The translations under genes and the position numbers were made by a program. Positions 15,952-24,499 of a stretch of DNA of 32,385 nucleotides are shown piece by piece (position 1 is the first letter of the stretch; every line of letters begins with the position of its first letter). The stretch covers positions 1-32,385 of the forward strand of contig PMLV01000090.1 of the NCBI GenBank assembly GCA_003160635.1, given 5' to 3'. The notes under the pieces are model-generated. The model was not told where the DNA came from, did no database searches, and saw only the letters and a program-made list of their open reading frames with translations. The stretch comes from Acidimicrobiaceae bacterium (GTDB taxonomy: Bacteria > Actinomycetota > Acidimicrobiia > Acidimicrobiales > RAAP-2).

Positions 15952-16640
15952 TGCCGGATTCCTACGGAACGGACATCTATACAGAGGCGATCGGTGACCC
16001 CGATACGTTGCCGAACCTCGGTCCGCTGGGCCCGATGGCGGGCACGTGGGAAGGGGCAAAGGGGTCCGATCAGCACCCCGTGGTCGAGGGCATAGGGCAC
16101 GACGTGTTCATGGAGCACTACGACCTCCAACCCATCGATTTTCAGACGAACGGCCCACAGCTCTTCTATGGGCTGCGTTACCACACCCATATTCTCAAGC
16201 CGACCGAAGCGGCGACGTTCCATGACCAGGTGGGCTACTGGCTCTGGGAGCCGGCCGCGAGTGCCGTGACGCTCACCCTGGGAATCCCTCGAGGCCAGGT
16301 CCTCCTGGCATCCGGGCCGGCAGCGGCAGACGCCCGGGAGTTCGAGGTGACGGCGACCGTCGGTACCGAAGTCCACGGGATTCTGTCCAATCCCTTCCTC
16401 GATCGGGCATTTCGAACCAGCAGCTACCGCATGCACGTGACCATCAACGACGACGGGACTTGGTCGTACGAGGAAGAGGGCGTGTTGGAGCTCCCCGGGA
16501 GCGAAGAGCCGTTCCGCCACATCGACCGCAACACTCTGACGAGGATTGCCCCGCCTGTCCCCAACCCGTTGTCGCGGTTGGCGGAGCGCGATCCGAGTCT
16601 GGGCATCGGAAGCCTGCGCGATGGGGGCACGAACCTCTAG
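15951..16640 (+). CDS. nitrobindin-like haem-binding beta-barrel protein, 229 aa
   Basis: The family (DUF1794/THAP4-like, FABP-type barrel) is identified by 'LGPMAGTWEGAKGSDQHP', the 'DFQTNGPQLFYGLRYHTHI' strand pair, 'VGYWLWEPAASAVTLTLGIPRGQ' and the C-terminal 'EPFRHIDRNTLTRI', which carries the conserved His expected to ligate haem. Homologues bind ferric haem and interact with NO or peroxynitrite in the cytoplasm. It is slightly longer than the ~160-200 aa typical of the family. Start: ATG at 15951 overlaps the stop of an upstream leader ORF; a GTG at 15948 is also in frame. It converges on the cytochrome b gene. Confidence 0.85.
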   Translation: MPDSYGTDIYTEAIGDPDTLPNLGPLGPMAGTWEGAKGSDQHPVVEGIGHDVFMEHYDLQPIDFQTNGPQLFYGLRYHTHILKPTEAATFHDQVGYWLWEPAASAVTLTLGIPRGQVLLASGPAAADAREFEVTATVGTEVHGILSNPFLDRAFRTSSYRMHVTINDDGTWSYEEEGVLELPGSEEPFRHIDRNTLTRIAPPVPNPLSRLAERDPSLGIGSLRDGGTNL

Positions 16641-16660
16641 GACCCACACCGGGAGTGGCA

Positions 16661-16716
16661 AGCGCCGGCGACCCACGGATCCAATTCGCGATGGACTGGC
16701 CGGGTTGACCGGCGCT
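16661..16716. terminator. convergent terminator-like hairpin
   Basis: AGCGCCGG (16661-16668) is the exact reverse complement of CCGGCGCT (16709-16716), and ACCC/GGGT (16671-16674, 16702-16705) extend the stem inward. It fills the 77-nt gap between two convergent genes (nitrobindin and cytochrome b), as expected for a bidirectional terminator without a T-run. Confidence 0.5.
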
Positions 16717-16717
16717 C

Positions 16718-17368
16718 TCAGGTGTTCTCGGCGACCGATTTCTCCTCGCGCAGCCAGCCTGGAGCGTGGCGGGCCGCCCATTCCTCACTCACCCAGCCCT
16801 TGATCATCGACCGCAGCGAATCCCAGTGGGTCACGGCAAGGAGGATGTGCCCCGCGACCACGACGAAGATGGCGAAGGCCAAGACGTCGTGCACGAACGT
16901 GGCGCCGGTGCGCCAACTAACCGGGAAGAAGCGGAACCACTTCAGTATGCAGCCGGTGGCCAGCATGATGACGATGGAGCCACCAATGAAGATGGCATTG
17001 AGTTTCTGGCCCGGGTTGAACTTGTCGATGACTTTGGGAGCGCGTTGACCGAACGCCCTCAGCCAGGCCACCTCGTCCTTGGTCCACACGTTGATCCGTC
17101 GAAGGTCGCGACGCATCTGTGTTCCCCAGGGACCCAGCACAGAGACAATGACGGGAACCGGAAGCGCCACGCCCGTCCACAGATGGATGTCCGCCAAGAG
17201 GGCTCGCCGTCCGACGACATCGGCTAAGGACCCGAAGTACAGGGGAAGTGCGGTCGCCATCAGAATCCCGAAGAGAAGGGCGTTGGCCCAATGGGCGGCC
17301 CGCTGCACACGATCAAACCGGACGATCCGGGGCATCAAGCGGGGGTGATCCTCGGTTCGGAGCGCCAT
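16718..17368 (-). CDS. b-type cytochrome (cytochrome b561/FdhI-like), 216 aa
   Basis: Four transmembrane helices with candidate haem-ligand histidines at H26 ('AAHWANA'), H62 ('DIHLWTG'), H160 ('FVHDVLAF') and H174 ('VAGHILLAVTHW'), the layout of formate dehydrogenase gamma/Ni-Fe hydrogenase cytochrome b subunits. It should carry electrons between the quinone pool and a redox partner on the outer face of the membrane. Its stop is preceded on the same strand, only 5 nt upstream of its ATG, by the stop of a sulfite-oxidase-like molybdoenzyme, so the two form an operon and very likely one enzyme complex. Translational coupling probably replaces a ribosome-binding site. Confidence 0.85.
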   Translation of the reverse strand: MALRTEDHPRLMPRIVRFDRVQRAAHWANALLFGILMATALPLYFGSLADVVGRRALLADIHLWTGVALPVPVIVSVLGPWGTQMRRDLRRINVWTKDEVAWLRAFGQRAPKVIDKFNPGQKLNAIFIGGSIVIMLATGCILKWFRFFPVSWRTGATFVHDVLAFAIFVVVAGHILLAVTHWDSLRSMIKGWVSEEWAARHAPGWLREEKSVAENT

Positions 17369-17373
17369 GTCGT

Positions 17374-18096
17374 TCAGCTCAAGGAGGGGTCGGTCGGCCC
17401 GGTCGATCCGTCACGCCAGCCGTCGACCGGGTAGCCCCGCAGCTCCCAGAACCCTGGGATGACCCTGTCGACCACCCGGATGGCGGAAAGCCACTTGAGC
17501 GACTTGTACCCGAACATCGGTCCCACGTAGAGCCGCACCGGGCCCCCGTGCGGCGTGGTGACGGGAGCCCCCAGCATCCGATACGCCACGATGACTTCGG
17601 GTAACCGCGCTTGCTGCAGGGTGAGGCTCTCCGTGTCGGTGCCATCGTAGGACTCGAACGTGAGGGCCACCGCTCCGTCCTTCACCCCGGCCGTGTCAAG
17701 GATGTCGGACAGCTTGACGCCTTCCCAGTGCACGTTTGGAACGGTCCATCCGGTGACGCATTGGAACTCCTGCGAGAACGAGGAGCTGGGCATGGCTTCA
17801 AGGTCATCGAGGGTGAAGGTCTGCGGATGGTGGACCAGGCCGCTGACCTCGAGCCGATAGTCGGTCCGGGAAATGACCGGATAGTTCTCCGAAACTGTGT
17901 AGAGGCGGAAACGGTCGCCGCCCGGAAGAAGCCCGCCCAGCCCGGAGCCGAACGCGTTCCCCAGGACATTCTGGACCTTGGCTCCAAAGACGATTCCCAC
18001 CGCTCCGAGGGCTCCCATCCCCAGGAATACCCTGCGACCGACTGCGATCCGTGGTGCCGCCTTCTTTTCGATCGGACCTTTCGACGAGGGGGGCAC
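17374..18096 (-). CDS. Tat-exported molybdopterin-dependent oxidoreductase (sulfite oxidase/YedY fold), 240 aa
   Basis: The oxidoreductase molybdopterin-binding fold is seen in 'DYRLEVSGLVHHPQTFTLDDL', 'SQEFQCVTGWTVPNVHWEGV' with Cys113 the expected Mo ligand, and 'APVTTPHGGPVRLYVGPMFGYKSLKWLS'. The N-terminus has a twin-arginine motif (GRRVFLG, R21/R22) and a hydrophobic stretch to ~38, so it is exported folded and possibly stays anchored. There is no dimerisation domain, making it like YedY/MsrP rather than full sulfite oxidases. Partnered with the cytochrome b just downstream. Substrate unknown: sulfite, or methionine-sulfoxide-type S-oxides, are the family's options. GTG start at 18096. 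Divergent from the cox operon. Confidence 0.85.
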   Translation of the reverse strand: MPPSSKGPIEKKAAPRIAVGRRVFLGMGALGAVGIVFGAKVQNVLGNAFGSGLGGLLPGGDRFRLYTVSENYPVISRTDYRLEVSGLVHHPQTFTLDDLEAMPSSSFSQEFQCVTGWTVPNVHWEGVKLSDILDTAGVKDGAVALTFESYDGTDTESLTLQQARLPEVIVAYRMLGAPVTTPHGGPVRLYVGPMFGYKSLKWLSAIRVVDRVIPGFWELRGYPVDGWRDGSTGPTDPSLS

Positions 18097-18245
18097 GCTC
18101 CGAGCCTACGTAGCGGAGATTCGCCAGAGGCATCACCCCTCGACCTGTCCGGCCTGAACATCGCCGTGGCAGCCGGGTGTGGGACCAGCTCGCGCTGGTG
18201 GTGGCCTTCGGAGAAGCGCCCGCTCCTGAACTGCCTACTGCGATT

Positions 18246-18257
18246 TAGGATTAGGTT
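18246..18257 (+). promoter_or_regulatory. possible -10 region of the cox operon
   Basis: Two abutting TAGGNT hexamers (TAGGAT 18246-18251, TAGGTT 18252-18257) lie ~45 nt before the coxS start, in the only A/T-rich patch of the 199-nt divergent intergenic region. No clear -35 is seen, and no regulator gene is adjacent. Confidence 0.3.
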
Positions 18258-18295
18258 CTCATCGTGAGCGGACAGGGATTCGAGGAGGGTTGCCA

Positions 18296-18780
<485 letters not shown>

Positions 18781-18784
<4 letters not shown>

Positions 18785-19602
18785 TCCCCGCATCGTTCGA
18801 CTACGTGCGCGCCGGATCGGTGGACGAGGCCGTCGCGCTGCTCACGGAGCACGGTGACGCAGCCAAATTGTTGGCCGGAGGCCATTCGCTGTTGCCACTG
18901 ATGAAGCTCCGCCTGGCCACCCCCGGCGTGCTCATCGATGTGGGAAGAGTGGCGGATTTGTCCTACATCGAGGCCCGCGGTGACGAGATCGCCATCGGCG
19001 CACTGGCCCGTCACCACGATCTCGAAACGTCAGCGCTGCTCAAGGACCAGGTTCCACTGCTCTCCTACACGGCGCACCAAGTGGGCGATCCCCAAGTGCG
19101 GCATCGTGGCACCTTGGGGGGGACACTGGCCCATGGTGACCCGGCATCGGATCTCCCCGCGGCCGTTCTCGCCCTGGGCGGCACGCTCGTGGCCCAAGGG
19201 CCAAACGGGCGTCGCGAGATTGCGGCTTCCGACTTCTTCCGGGGCTTTCTCGAGACTGCCCTCGCGCCGGACGAGATGCTGGTCGAAATCCGAGTCCCGA
19301 AGGTGCCGGGCGCCGGGTGGTCATTCCAGAAGTTCAATCGCCGCGCCCAGGACTGGGCGATCGTCGGCGTCGCGGCAGTCCTGAACGGGCATGCGGGAAT
19401 TGCGCTCGTCAACATGGGATCCACCCCGCTGCGGGCGGCCGGAGTCGAGGAGGCGTTGCGCGGTGGAGCGACCGTCTCGGACGCAGCGGCCGCGGCCGAT
19501 GAGGGGACCGACCCCCCGAGCGACATCAACGCGACGTCGGAGTACCGACGGCATCTTGTGACCGTGCTTGTCCGCCGAGCGCTCGAGGAGGCAACCCGAT
19601 GA
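18781..19602 (+). CDS. coxM: molybdenum hydroxylase FAD-binding medium subunit (CoxM), 273 aa
   Basis: The FAD-binding motifs of the CO dehydrogenase flavoprotein family are present: '[16 protein letters not shown]' (residues ~29-45) and '[19 protein letters not shown]' (~109-127). The C-terminal CO_deh_flav_C domain follows ('[24 protein letters not shown]'). It takes electrons from CoxS clusters to FAD and on to the respiratory chain. It starts in a GTGA overlap with coxS and ends in an ATGA overlap with coxL, so the three structural subunits are translationally coupled. Gene order S-M-L differs from both standard cox orders. Confidence 0.93.
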
Positions 19603-21977
19603 CGTTGGGTGCAGGAGTCTTTTCAGGAAAACCCATTCGACGCGTCGAAGATCCGGACTTGTTGCGAGGTGCGGGGACCTATGTCGACAACCTGAAGATC
19701 GATGGCATGCTGACGCTGTATTTCGTGCGGTCCCCGATCGCGCACGCCGTGATCACATCGATCGACACGACGGCGGCACGCGCCATGCCCGGGATCATCG
19801 GTGTGTACAGCGCTGGTGACTTCGATTTCCCGCTCGCGCCGGCGCTCATGGCGCTTCATCCCGCCGCCCTTCGGCCCGCACTCGCCAAAGACCGCGTCAA
19901 TTTCGTGGGCGACCCGGTCGTCGTCGTCGTGGCCGAGTCGCGGGCTCTCGCGATGGACGCGGCCGAGCTGGTAGAGGTGGACTACGAACCCCTGGCCGCG
20001 GTGGTCGACATGGAGGATGCGCTGTCCGCTGACTCGTCGGTGCAGTTCGAATCGATCGGGAGCAATGTCATCATCGGGCTTCGCTCGGGTAGTGACGATC
20101 CGCTCGCGGGGTCCGATGTCGTCGTGCGAGGACGTTTCGAGAACCAGAGGGTGGCCGTCGTCCCCATGGAGGGGAGCGCCATCGCAGTCGATCCCACAGG
20201 GTCCGATTACGACCTGACGGTGCACATTGCGTGCCAGATGCCGCACATGATCCGCGGCGTGCTGTCGGGTTTGTTGGCGGTCGACCCCGAACGCGTGCGG
20301 GTCATCGCCCCGAATGTCGGGGGATCGTTCGGTGCGAAGCATCTCTCGGCGGAAGGGGTGGTCGCAGCCAAGCTCGCGCTGGAGCTCGGCCGTCCCGTCA
20401 AGTGGGTCGAGACGCGCTCGGAGAACATGGTCGCACTCTCCCACGGTCGCGGGCAGGTGCAGTACGTGGAACTGGGCCTCAAGCGTGACGGCACCATGGT
20501 CGGCATGCGGTGCCGGATGATCGGCGACGCGGGCGGCTATGCCGGGTTCGGGGGAGTCCTCGTACTCGGTCAGACAAAGCTCATGGCGCAGGGCGTGTAC
20601 CACATTCCGGACATCGCCTTCGACGTGGCAGTTGTGGCGACGAACACCACCCCCATGGGTGCGTACCGTGGCGCGGGGCGACCGGAGGCGGCGGCGTTCT
20701 TGGAGCGGATCGTTGACATGGCGGCCGACGAGCTCGGGATGGATCCGATCGAATTGCGACGCAAGAACTTCATCCAGCCCGGGGAGTTCCCGCTCACCAC
20801 GGTGATGGGCGCCGTGTACGACAGCGGCGACTACGAGGCCTCACTGAGCGAGGCCTTGCGCATCTCGGATTACGAAGGATTGCGACGCCAGCAGGCGGAA
20901 CGGCGCGCCCGGGGCGATCGCCTACAACTCGGCATCGGCGTGGCCTGCTACGTGGAGGTAACCGGAGGAGGAGCTGAATTTTCCGAGGTCGAGGTGCACG
21001 ACGACGGCATGATCACGGTCAAGGCGGGCACCTCGGCCCACGGGCAAGGTCACGCCACCGCCTTCTCGCAAATCGCCGCCGATCAGTTCGGTGTGCCCAT
21101 CGAACGAATTCGCTACGTCCAATCGGACACGTCGCTCGTGGCACGTGGTGGAGGAACGGGCGGTTCCCGCTCCGTGCAGCTCGGGGGGACCGCCGTCCTG
21201 CAAACGTCAAAGCTGGTCGTGGAGCGAGCGAAGGAGCTCGTCGCGGAATTGCTGGAAGCCGCACCCGACGACATCGTGGTGATGGGCGATGGGCAGCTCG
21301 GCGTGGCCGGGGTTCCGAGTCGGGCCCTCGACTGGGGCGCAGTGGCGCGCGTGGCCTCGGAACGGGGCGAGCCCCTTCTGGTGCAGCACGACACCGATCC
21401 TGCGGGGTCGACCTTTCCTTTTGGCGCACACGTCGCCGTCGTGGAAGTCGATATCGACACGGGAAGGGTCGTTCCCATCGCGCACTTTGCGGTCGACGAC
21501 TGCGGCGTCATCGTCAACCCGCTCCTGGTGGACGGTCAGGTGCACGGCGGGCTGGCCTCGGGAATAGCACAGGCGCTCTGGGAGCAGGTCCTCTACGACG
21601 AAGAAGGCAATCCCATCACGTCCACCCTGGCCGAGTACGCCATCCCGAGTGCGGCAGAGTTGCCGTCATTCACGACGGCGCACACAGAGACTCCGTCGCC
21701 GGTGAACGATCTGGGGGCGAAGGGGATCGGCGAGTCAGCGACGGTCGGATCAACGCCTGCCGTGCAGAATGCGGTCGTCGATGCCCTCAGTCACCTTGGC
21801 GTGCGCCACATCGACATGCCCTGCACGCCGGAACGAGTGTGGCGAGCGATTCGAGGGGCGACGGAAGGAACGCTGCCGGATCCTTGGCGCGAGCCGCGGG
21901 CCGAAATGGCCGCCTTCCCCAAGGAAGGCGCCGCGGGCGAGGACCTCGAGCGCGGAGCCGAAAGCGTGAACCTCTGA
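19599..21977 (+). CDS. coxL: molybdenum hydroxylase large subunit, form II CO dehydrogenase/aldehyde oxidase type (CoxL), 792 aa
   Basis: The catalytic subunit binding molybdopterin cytosine dinucleotide. It opens with 'GKPIRRVEDPDLLRGAGTYVDNL' and contains the MCD-contact loop 'GGSFGAKH' and the active-site loop AYRGAGR at residues 355-361. That loop defines form II enzymes; form I CO dehydrogenases have AYxCSFR with a Cu-binding Cys, absent here. The catalytic Glu is E712 in 'GAKGIGES'. Length is normal. Form II enzymes oxidise CO poorly or not at all in several studied cases; aldehydes, purine-like or other heterocycles are alternatives. Thus the class is secure and the substrate is not. 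Coupled to coxM by ATGA. Confidence 0.95.
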   Translation: MTLGAGVFSGKPIRRVEDPDLLRGAGTYVDNLKIDGMLTLYFVRSPIAHAVITSIDTTAARAMPGIIGVYSAGDFDFPLAPALMALHPAALRPALAKDRVNFVGDPVVVVVAESRALAMDAAELVEVDYEPLAAVVDMEDALSADSSVQFESIGSNVIIGLRSGSDDPLAGSDVVVRGRFENQRVAVVPMEGSAIAVDPTGSDYDLTVHIACQMPHMIRGVLSGLLAVDPERVRVIAPNVGGSFGAKHLSAEGVVAAKLALELGRPVKWVETRSENMVALSHGRGQVQYVELGLKRDGTMVGMRCRMIGDAGGYAGFGGVLVLGQTKLMAQGVYHIPDIAFDVAVVATNTTPMGAYRGAGRPEAAAFLERIVDMAADELGMDPIELRRKNFIQPGEFPLTTVMGAVYDSGDYEASLSEALRISDYEGLRRQQAERRARGDRLQLGIGVACYVEVTGGGAEFSEVEVHDDGMITVKAGTSAHGQGHATAFSQIAADQFGVPIERIRYVQSDTSLVARGGGTGGSRSVQLGGTAVLQTSKLVVERAKELVAELLEAAPDDIVVMGDGQLGVAGVPSRALDWGAVARVASERGEPLLVQHDTDPAGSTFPFGAHVAVVEVDIDTGRVVPIAHFAVDDCGVIVNPLLVDGQVHGGLASGIAQALWEQVLYDEEGNPITSTLAEYAIPSAAELPSFTTAHTETPSPVNDLGAKGIGESATVGSTPAVQNAVVDALSHLGVRHIDMPCTPERVWRAIRGATEGTLPDPWREPRAEMAAFPKEGAAGEDLERGAESVNL

Positions 21978-22053
21978 TTCTCGCTTGGCCGCGCCGCCCT
22001 AGGCTTATATCTCGACCTTCGTCACTTCGACGGGATGCAGAGGTGCTAATTCG

Positions 22054-23007
22054 GTGACTGCCACTCCTTCGGCCGGGGGCGTGCCTTTCGCACGCCCGGC
22101 GACGCCTGACGATGTCCGTCGAGGACTCGAGGCCTGCGGCTACCTGGCCGACGAGGGCCTGTCCACGGCCGTGTACCTGGCCATGACCCTGCGGCGGCCC
22201 CTCTTCCTGGAAGGTGAACCCGGGGGCGGAAAAACCGAGGTCGCCAACGCGTTGTCACGGTGGACAGGCGGAGAGCTGGTACGTCTCCAGTGCTACGAGG
22301 GCATAGATGTCAGTCAGGCGGTCTATGAATGGGATTTTTCTCGTCAGCTCCTCCATCTCCGGGCGGCCGAGTTGGACGGCCCCGACCGTCGTGGTCCCGA
22401 AAGCAGCCGGGCGGTGGAGGACGAGCTGTTCTCGGAGCGGTTCCTGGTCCGGCGTCCGCTGCTGCGCGCCATCGCCGACTCGCCGGGCCGCCTCGTGCCG
22501 CCGGTACTGATCATCGACGAGGTCGACCGGGCTGACGACGAGTTCGAGGCGTTCCTGCTCGAGGTCCTGGCGGACTACTCGATCACGGTGCCGGAGCTCG
22601 GGACGTTTCGGGCCGCAGATCCACCGGTCGTCGTCCTGACATCCAACCGGACCCGGGACGTGCACGATGCGCTCAAGCGGCGGTGCCTGTACCACTGGGT
22701 CGAGCATCCCGAGTTCGAGCGCGAAGTGGCAATCGTGCGTCTCAAGGTCCCCGAGGTCGGAGAACGGCTGGCGCGTCAGGTCACCGCGGCGGTACAGGCG
22801 ATACGGGAAATGGGCCTCTACAAGGCGCCGGGTGTGGCGGAGACCATCGATTGGGCCCATGCGCTCGCCGCATTGGGAACCACAGAATTGGACGAGAGCG
22901 CGATCGTGCGCACCCTGGGCAGCATTGCCAAATACCGCGAGGACGTCGAACGTGTGGCGGGTGCCGACCTCGGCCGGCTGGTCCAAGAAGCGGTCCGGCG
23001 TGGGTGA
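22054..23007 (+). CDS. coxD: MoxR-family AAA+ ATPase (CoxD), 317 aa
   Basis: Walker A is GEPGGGKT at residues 54-61, Walker B 'VLIIDEVDR' near 150, and a sensor-1-like 'VVLTSNRTRDVHDALKRRC' follows. MoxR ATPases with this N-terminus are the CoxD chaperones that, with CoxE, insert the sulfido (and in form I copper) ligand into the active site. The GTG at 22054 has AGAGGTG 7 nt upstream. There is a 76-nt gap after coxL; at the 3' end it overlaps the GTG of coxE by 8 nt. Confidence 0.9.
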   Translation: MTATPSAGGVPFARPATPDDVRRGLEACGYLADEGLSTAVYLAMTLRRPLFLEGEPGGGKTEVANALSRWTGGELVRLQCYEGIDVSQAVYEWDFSRQLLHLRAAELDGPDRRGPESSRAVEDELFSERFLVRRPLLRAIADSPGRLVPPVLIIDEVDRADDEFEAFLLEVLADYSITVPELGTFRAADPPVVVLTSNRTRDVHDALKRRCLYHWVEHPEFEREVAIVRLKVPEVGERLARQVTAAVQAIREMGLYKAPGVAETIDWAHALAALGTTELDESAIVRTLGSIAKYREDVERVAGADLGRLVQEAVRRG

Positions 23008-24112
23008 CGTCGACGTTGAGGCGGTCACCCCAATTCTGGTGGCCTTTGCCGGAGCTCTTCGACAGGCGGGCTTGACCGTGCCCGTCGACAGCGTCGTGCA
23101 CTTCGTCAGCGCCGTCGGCGCTGTCGGGATCGAACGCCGCTCCCTGGTCTATTGGGCCGGAAGGTCCGTGTTCGTCCAACAGCACGAGGACATCGCCACC
23201 TACGACCGGATCTTCGACTCGTTCTGGTCCGGCCAGACTCCGTGGTCGGACGCGTCGCCTCCGCCGACCGATCCGTCCGTCGACGAGGGTGATGACGCGA
23301 CGTCTGCATCGCCGGGTGAGGAAGATCTCCCTCTCCCGGTCTCGGTCATCAGCTACAGCGACGTCGACCAACTTCGTCACAAGGACTTTTCCGAATGCTC
23401 TCCCGAGGAGTTGGAGGAGATCGCTCGTCTCTTGCGGGAGGTCCGGGTGCAAGCGGCGCGGCGGTCCCGGCGGATGCGCCGCTCCAAACATCACCACGGT
23501 CGTCATGACACGCGGGCGACGGTCCGCCGAGGCCTGCGTTCGGGTGGCGAGGTCGCCCGGATCATGCATCGGGAGCCCAGCCAGCGTCCCCGAAGGGTGG
23601 TCCTGTTGTGTGACGTGAGTGGCTCCATGGAACCGTACTCCCGCGCCCTCTTGCGCTTCCTCCATGTCGCGGTGGCCGGGAGGGGTCAGGTCGAGGCGTT
23701 CGCCCTGGGAACGAGACTGACCCGACTGACACGCCAGTTGTCGCTGCGCGATCCCGACCTCGCGTTGACCCAGGCCTCAGAGCGAGTGCTGGACTGGTCG
23801 GGAGGAACCCGGCTGGGAGAGGGGATCGGGACCTTCAACGACCGCTTTGGCGTTCCGGGCATGGCACGAGGCGCCATCGTGGTGATTCTCTCCGATGGGT
23901 GGGACCGCGGCGATCCGGAGCGTCTGGCCCGTGAGATGGACCGGCTGCATCGGGCGGCTCATCAAACGATCTGGGTCAACCCGCTCAAGGCATCGGACGG
24001 GTACGAGCCGTTGGCCCGGGGTATGGCGGCCGCCCTTCCCTACGTCGACCAATTCGTCGAGGGACACTCTGCGGCCTCCCTCGATGCCCTGGTCAGCGTG
24101 ATCGCACAGTGA
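23000..24112 (+). CDS. coxE: VWA-domain protein (CoxE), 370 aa
   Basis: The C-terminal half is a von Willebrand A domain with a complete MIDAS start, DVSGSM at residues 205-210, later 'SGGTRLGEGI' and 'VVILSDGWDRGD'. The N-terminal part (~1-110) is the usual helical region of CoxE proteins, joined by an acidic linker (~85-115) and a strongly basic, His/Arg-rich patch ('RRSRRMRRSKHHHGRH'). It works with the CoxD ATPase in maturing the hydroxylase. The GTG at 23000 overlaps the coxD stop by 8 nt; an in-frame extension further upstream runs inside coxD and is not credible. Confidence 0.9.
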   Translation: MGDVDVEAVTPILVAFAGALRQAGLTVPVDSVVHFVSAVGAVGIERRSLVYWAGRSVFVQQHEDIATYDRIFDSFWSGQTPWSDASPPPTDPSVDEGDDATSASPGEEDLPLPVSVISYSDVDQLRHKDFSECSPEELEEIARLLREVRVQAARRSRRMRRSKHHHGRHDTRATVRRGLRSGGEVARIMHREPSQRPRRVVLLCDVSGSMEPYSRALLRFLHVAVAGRGQVEAFALGTRLTRLTRQLSLRDPDLALTQASERVLDWSGGTRLGEGIGTFNDRFGVPGMARGAIVVILSDGWDRGDPERLAREMDRLHRAAHQTIWVNPLKASDGYEPLARGMAAALPYVDQFVEGHSAASLDALVSVIAQ

Positions 24113-24155
24113 CAGCACCGGAGGGACGTGCCGCCCCTGCCTGTAAAATGCGGAG

Positions 24156-24188
24156 ATGGACCCCATGAACGAAGCGAGGCTTGTGTGA
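24156..24188 (+). CDS. candidate leaderless 10-aa leader ORF before xdhC
   Basis: TAAAAT at 24144-24149 lies 6 nt before ATG 24156. The ORF (MDPMNEARLV) ends with TGA at 24186-24188, overlapping the xdhC GTG at 24185. This would give the maturation genes an internal promoter and a coupling peptide. It is very short and may be coincidence. Confidence 0.3.
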   Translation: MDPMNEARLV

Positions 24189-24499
24189 AGGGCGTACTGG
24201 CGGACATCGAGCGCTGGCAGGAAGCAGGTCATCGCGTCGCCATCGCCAGGGTCGTCGGTGTCATCGGATCCGGACCCCGTGACGCGGGAGCCACCATGGT
24301 CGTGAGCGACGAGGGTGAGGTTGCTGGTTCGGTCTCCGGGGGCTGCGTCGAGGGAGCAGTGGTGGCCGAGGCCCTCGAGGCGCTCGCCGATGGCCGGCCC
24401 AGGCTCTGCACATTCGGATATTCCGATCAGGAGGCGTTTGCCGTCGGGTTGACCTGTGGCGGAACGATCCGGGTCTTCGTCGAACCGTTGGACTGGTGA
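24185..24499 (+). CDS. XdhC/CoxI N-terminal-domain protein, 104 aa
   Basis: This matches the XdhC_CoxI N-terminal domain: 'HRVAIARVVGVIGSGPRDAGATMVV', the signature 'GSVSGGCVEGAVV' with its conserved Cys, and 'GLTCGGTIRVFVEPL', which ends the domain. XdhC-like proteins bind molybdenum cofactor and add the terminal sulfido ligand or hand it to the apo-hydroxylase. The Rossmann domain usually fused behind it is on the next gene, with which it overlaps by 4 nt (GTGA). The GTG at 24185 has GAGG 5 nt upstream; the ORF can extend to 24128 without a better site. Confidence 0.88.
   Translation: MKGVLADIERWQEAGHRVAIARVVGVIGSGPRDAGATMVVSDEGEVAGSVSGGCVEGAVVAEALEALADGRPRLCTFGYSDQEAFAVGLTCGGTIRVFVEPLDW

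Noticed and set aside
15870-16781. 303-aa minus-strand open frame opposite the nitrobindin gene
   Set aside because: The plus strand encodes a clear nitrobindin-like protein; the antisense frame is a codon-bias shadow.
18290-18295. TTG at 18290 as coxS start
   Set aside because: It abuts the Shine-Dalgarno GGAGGG itself; the GTG at 18296 has proper spacing.
19623-20603. 326-aa minus-strand open frame
   Set aside because: Antisense to coxM/coxL; His/Asp/Arg-rich shadow composition with no recognisable domain.
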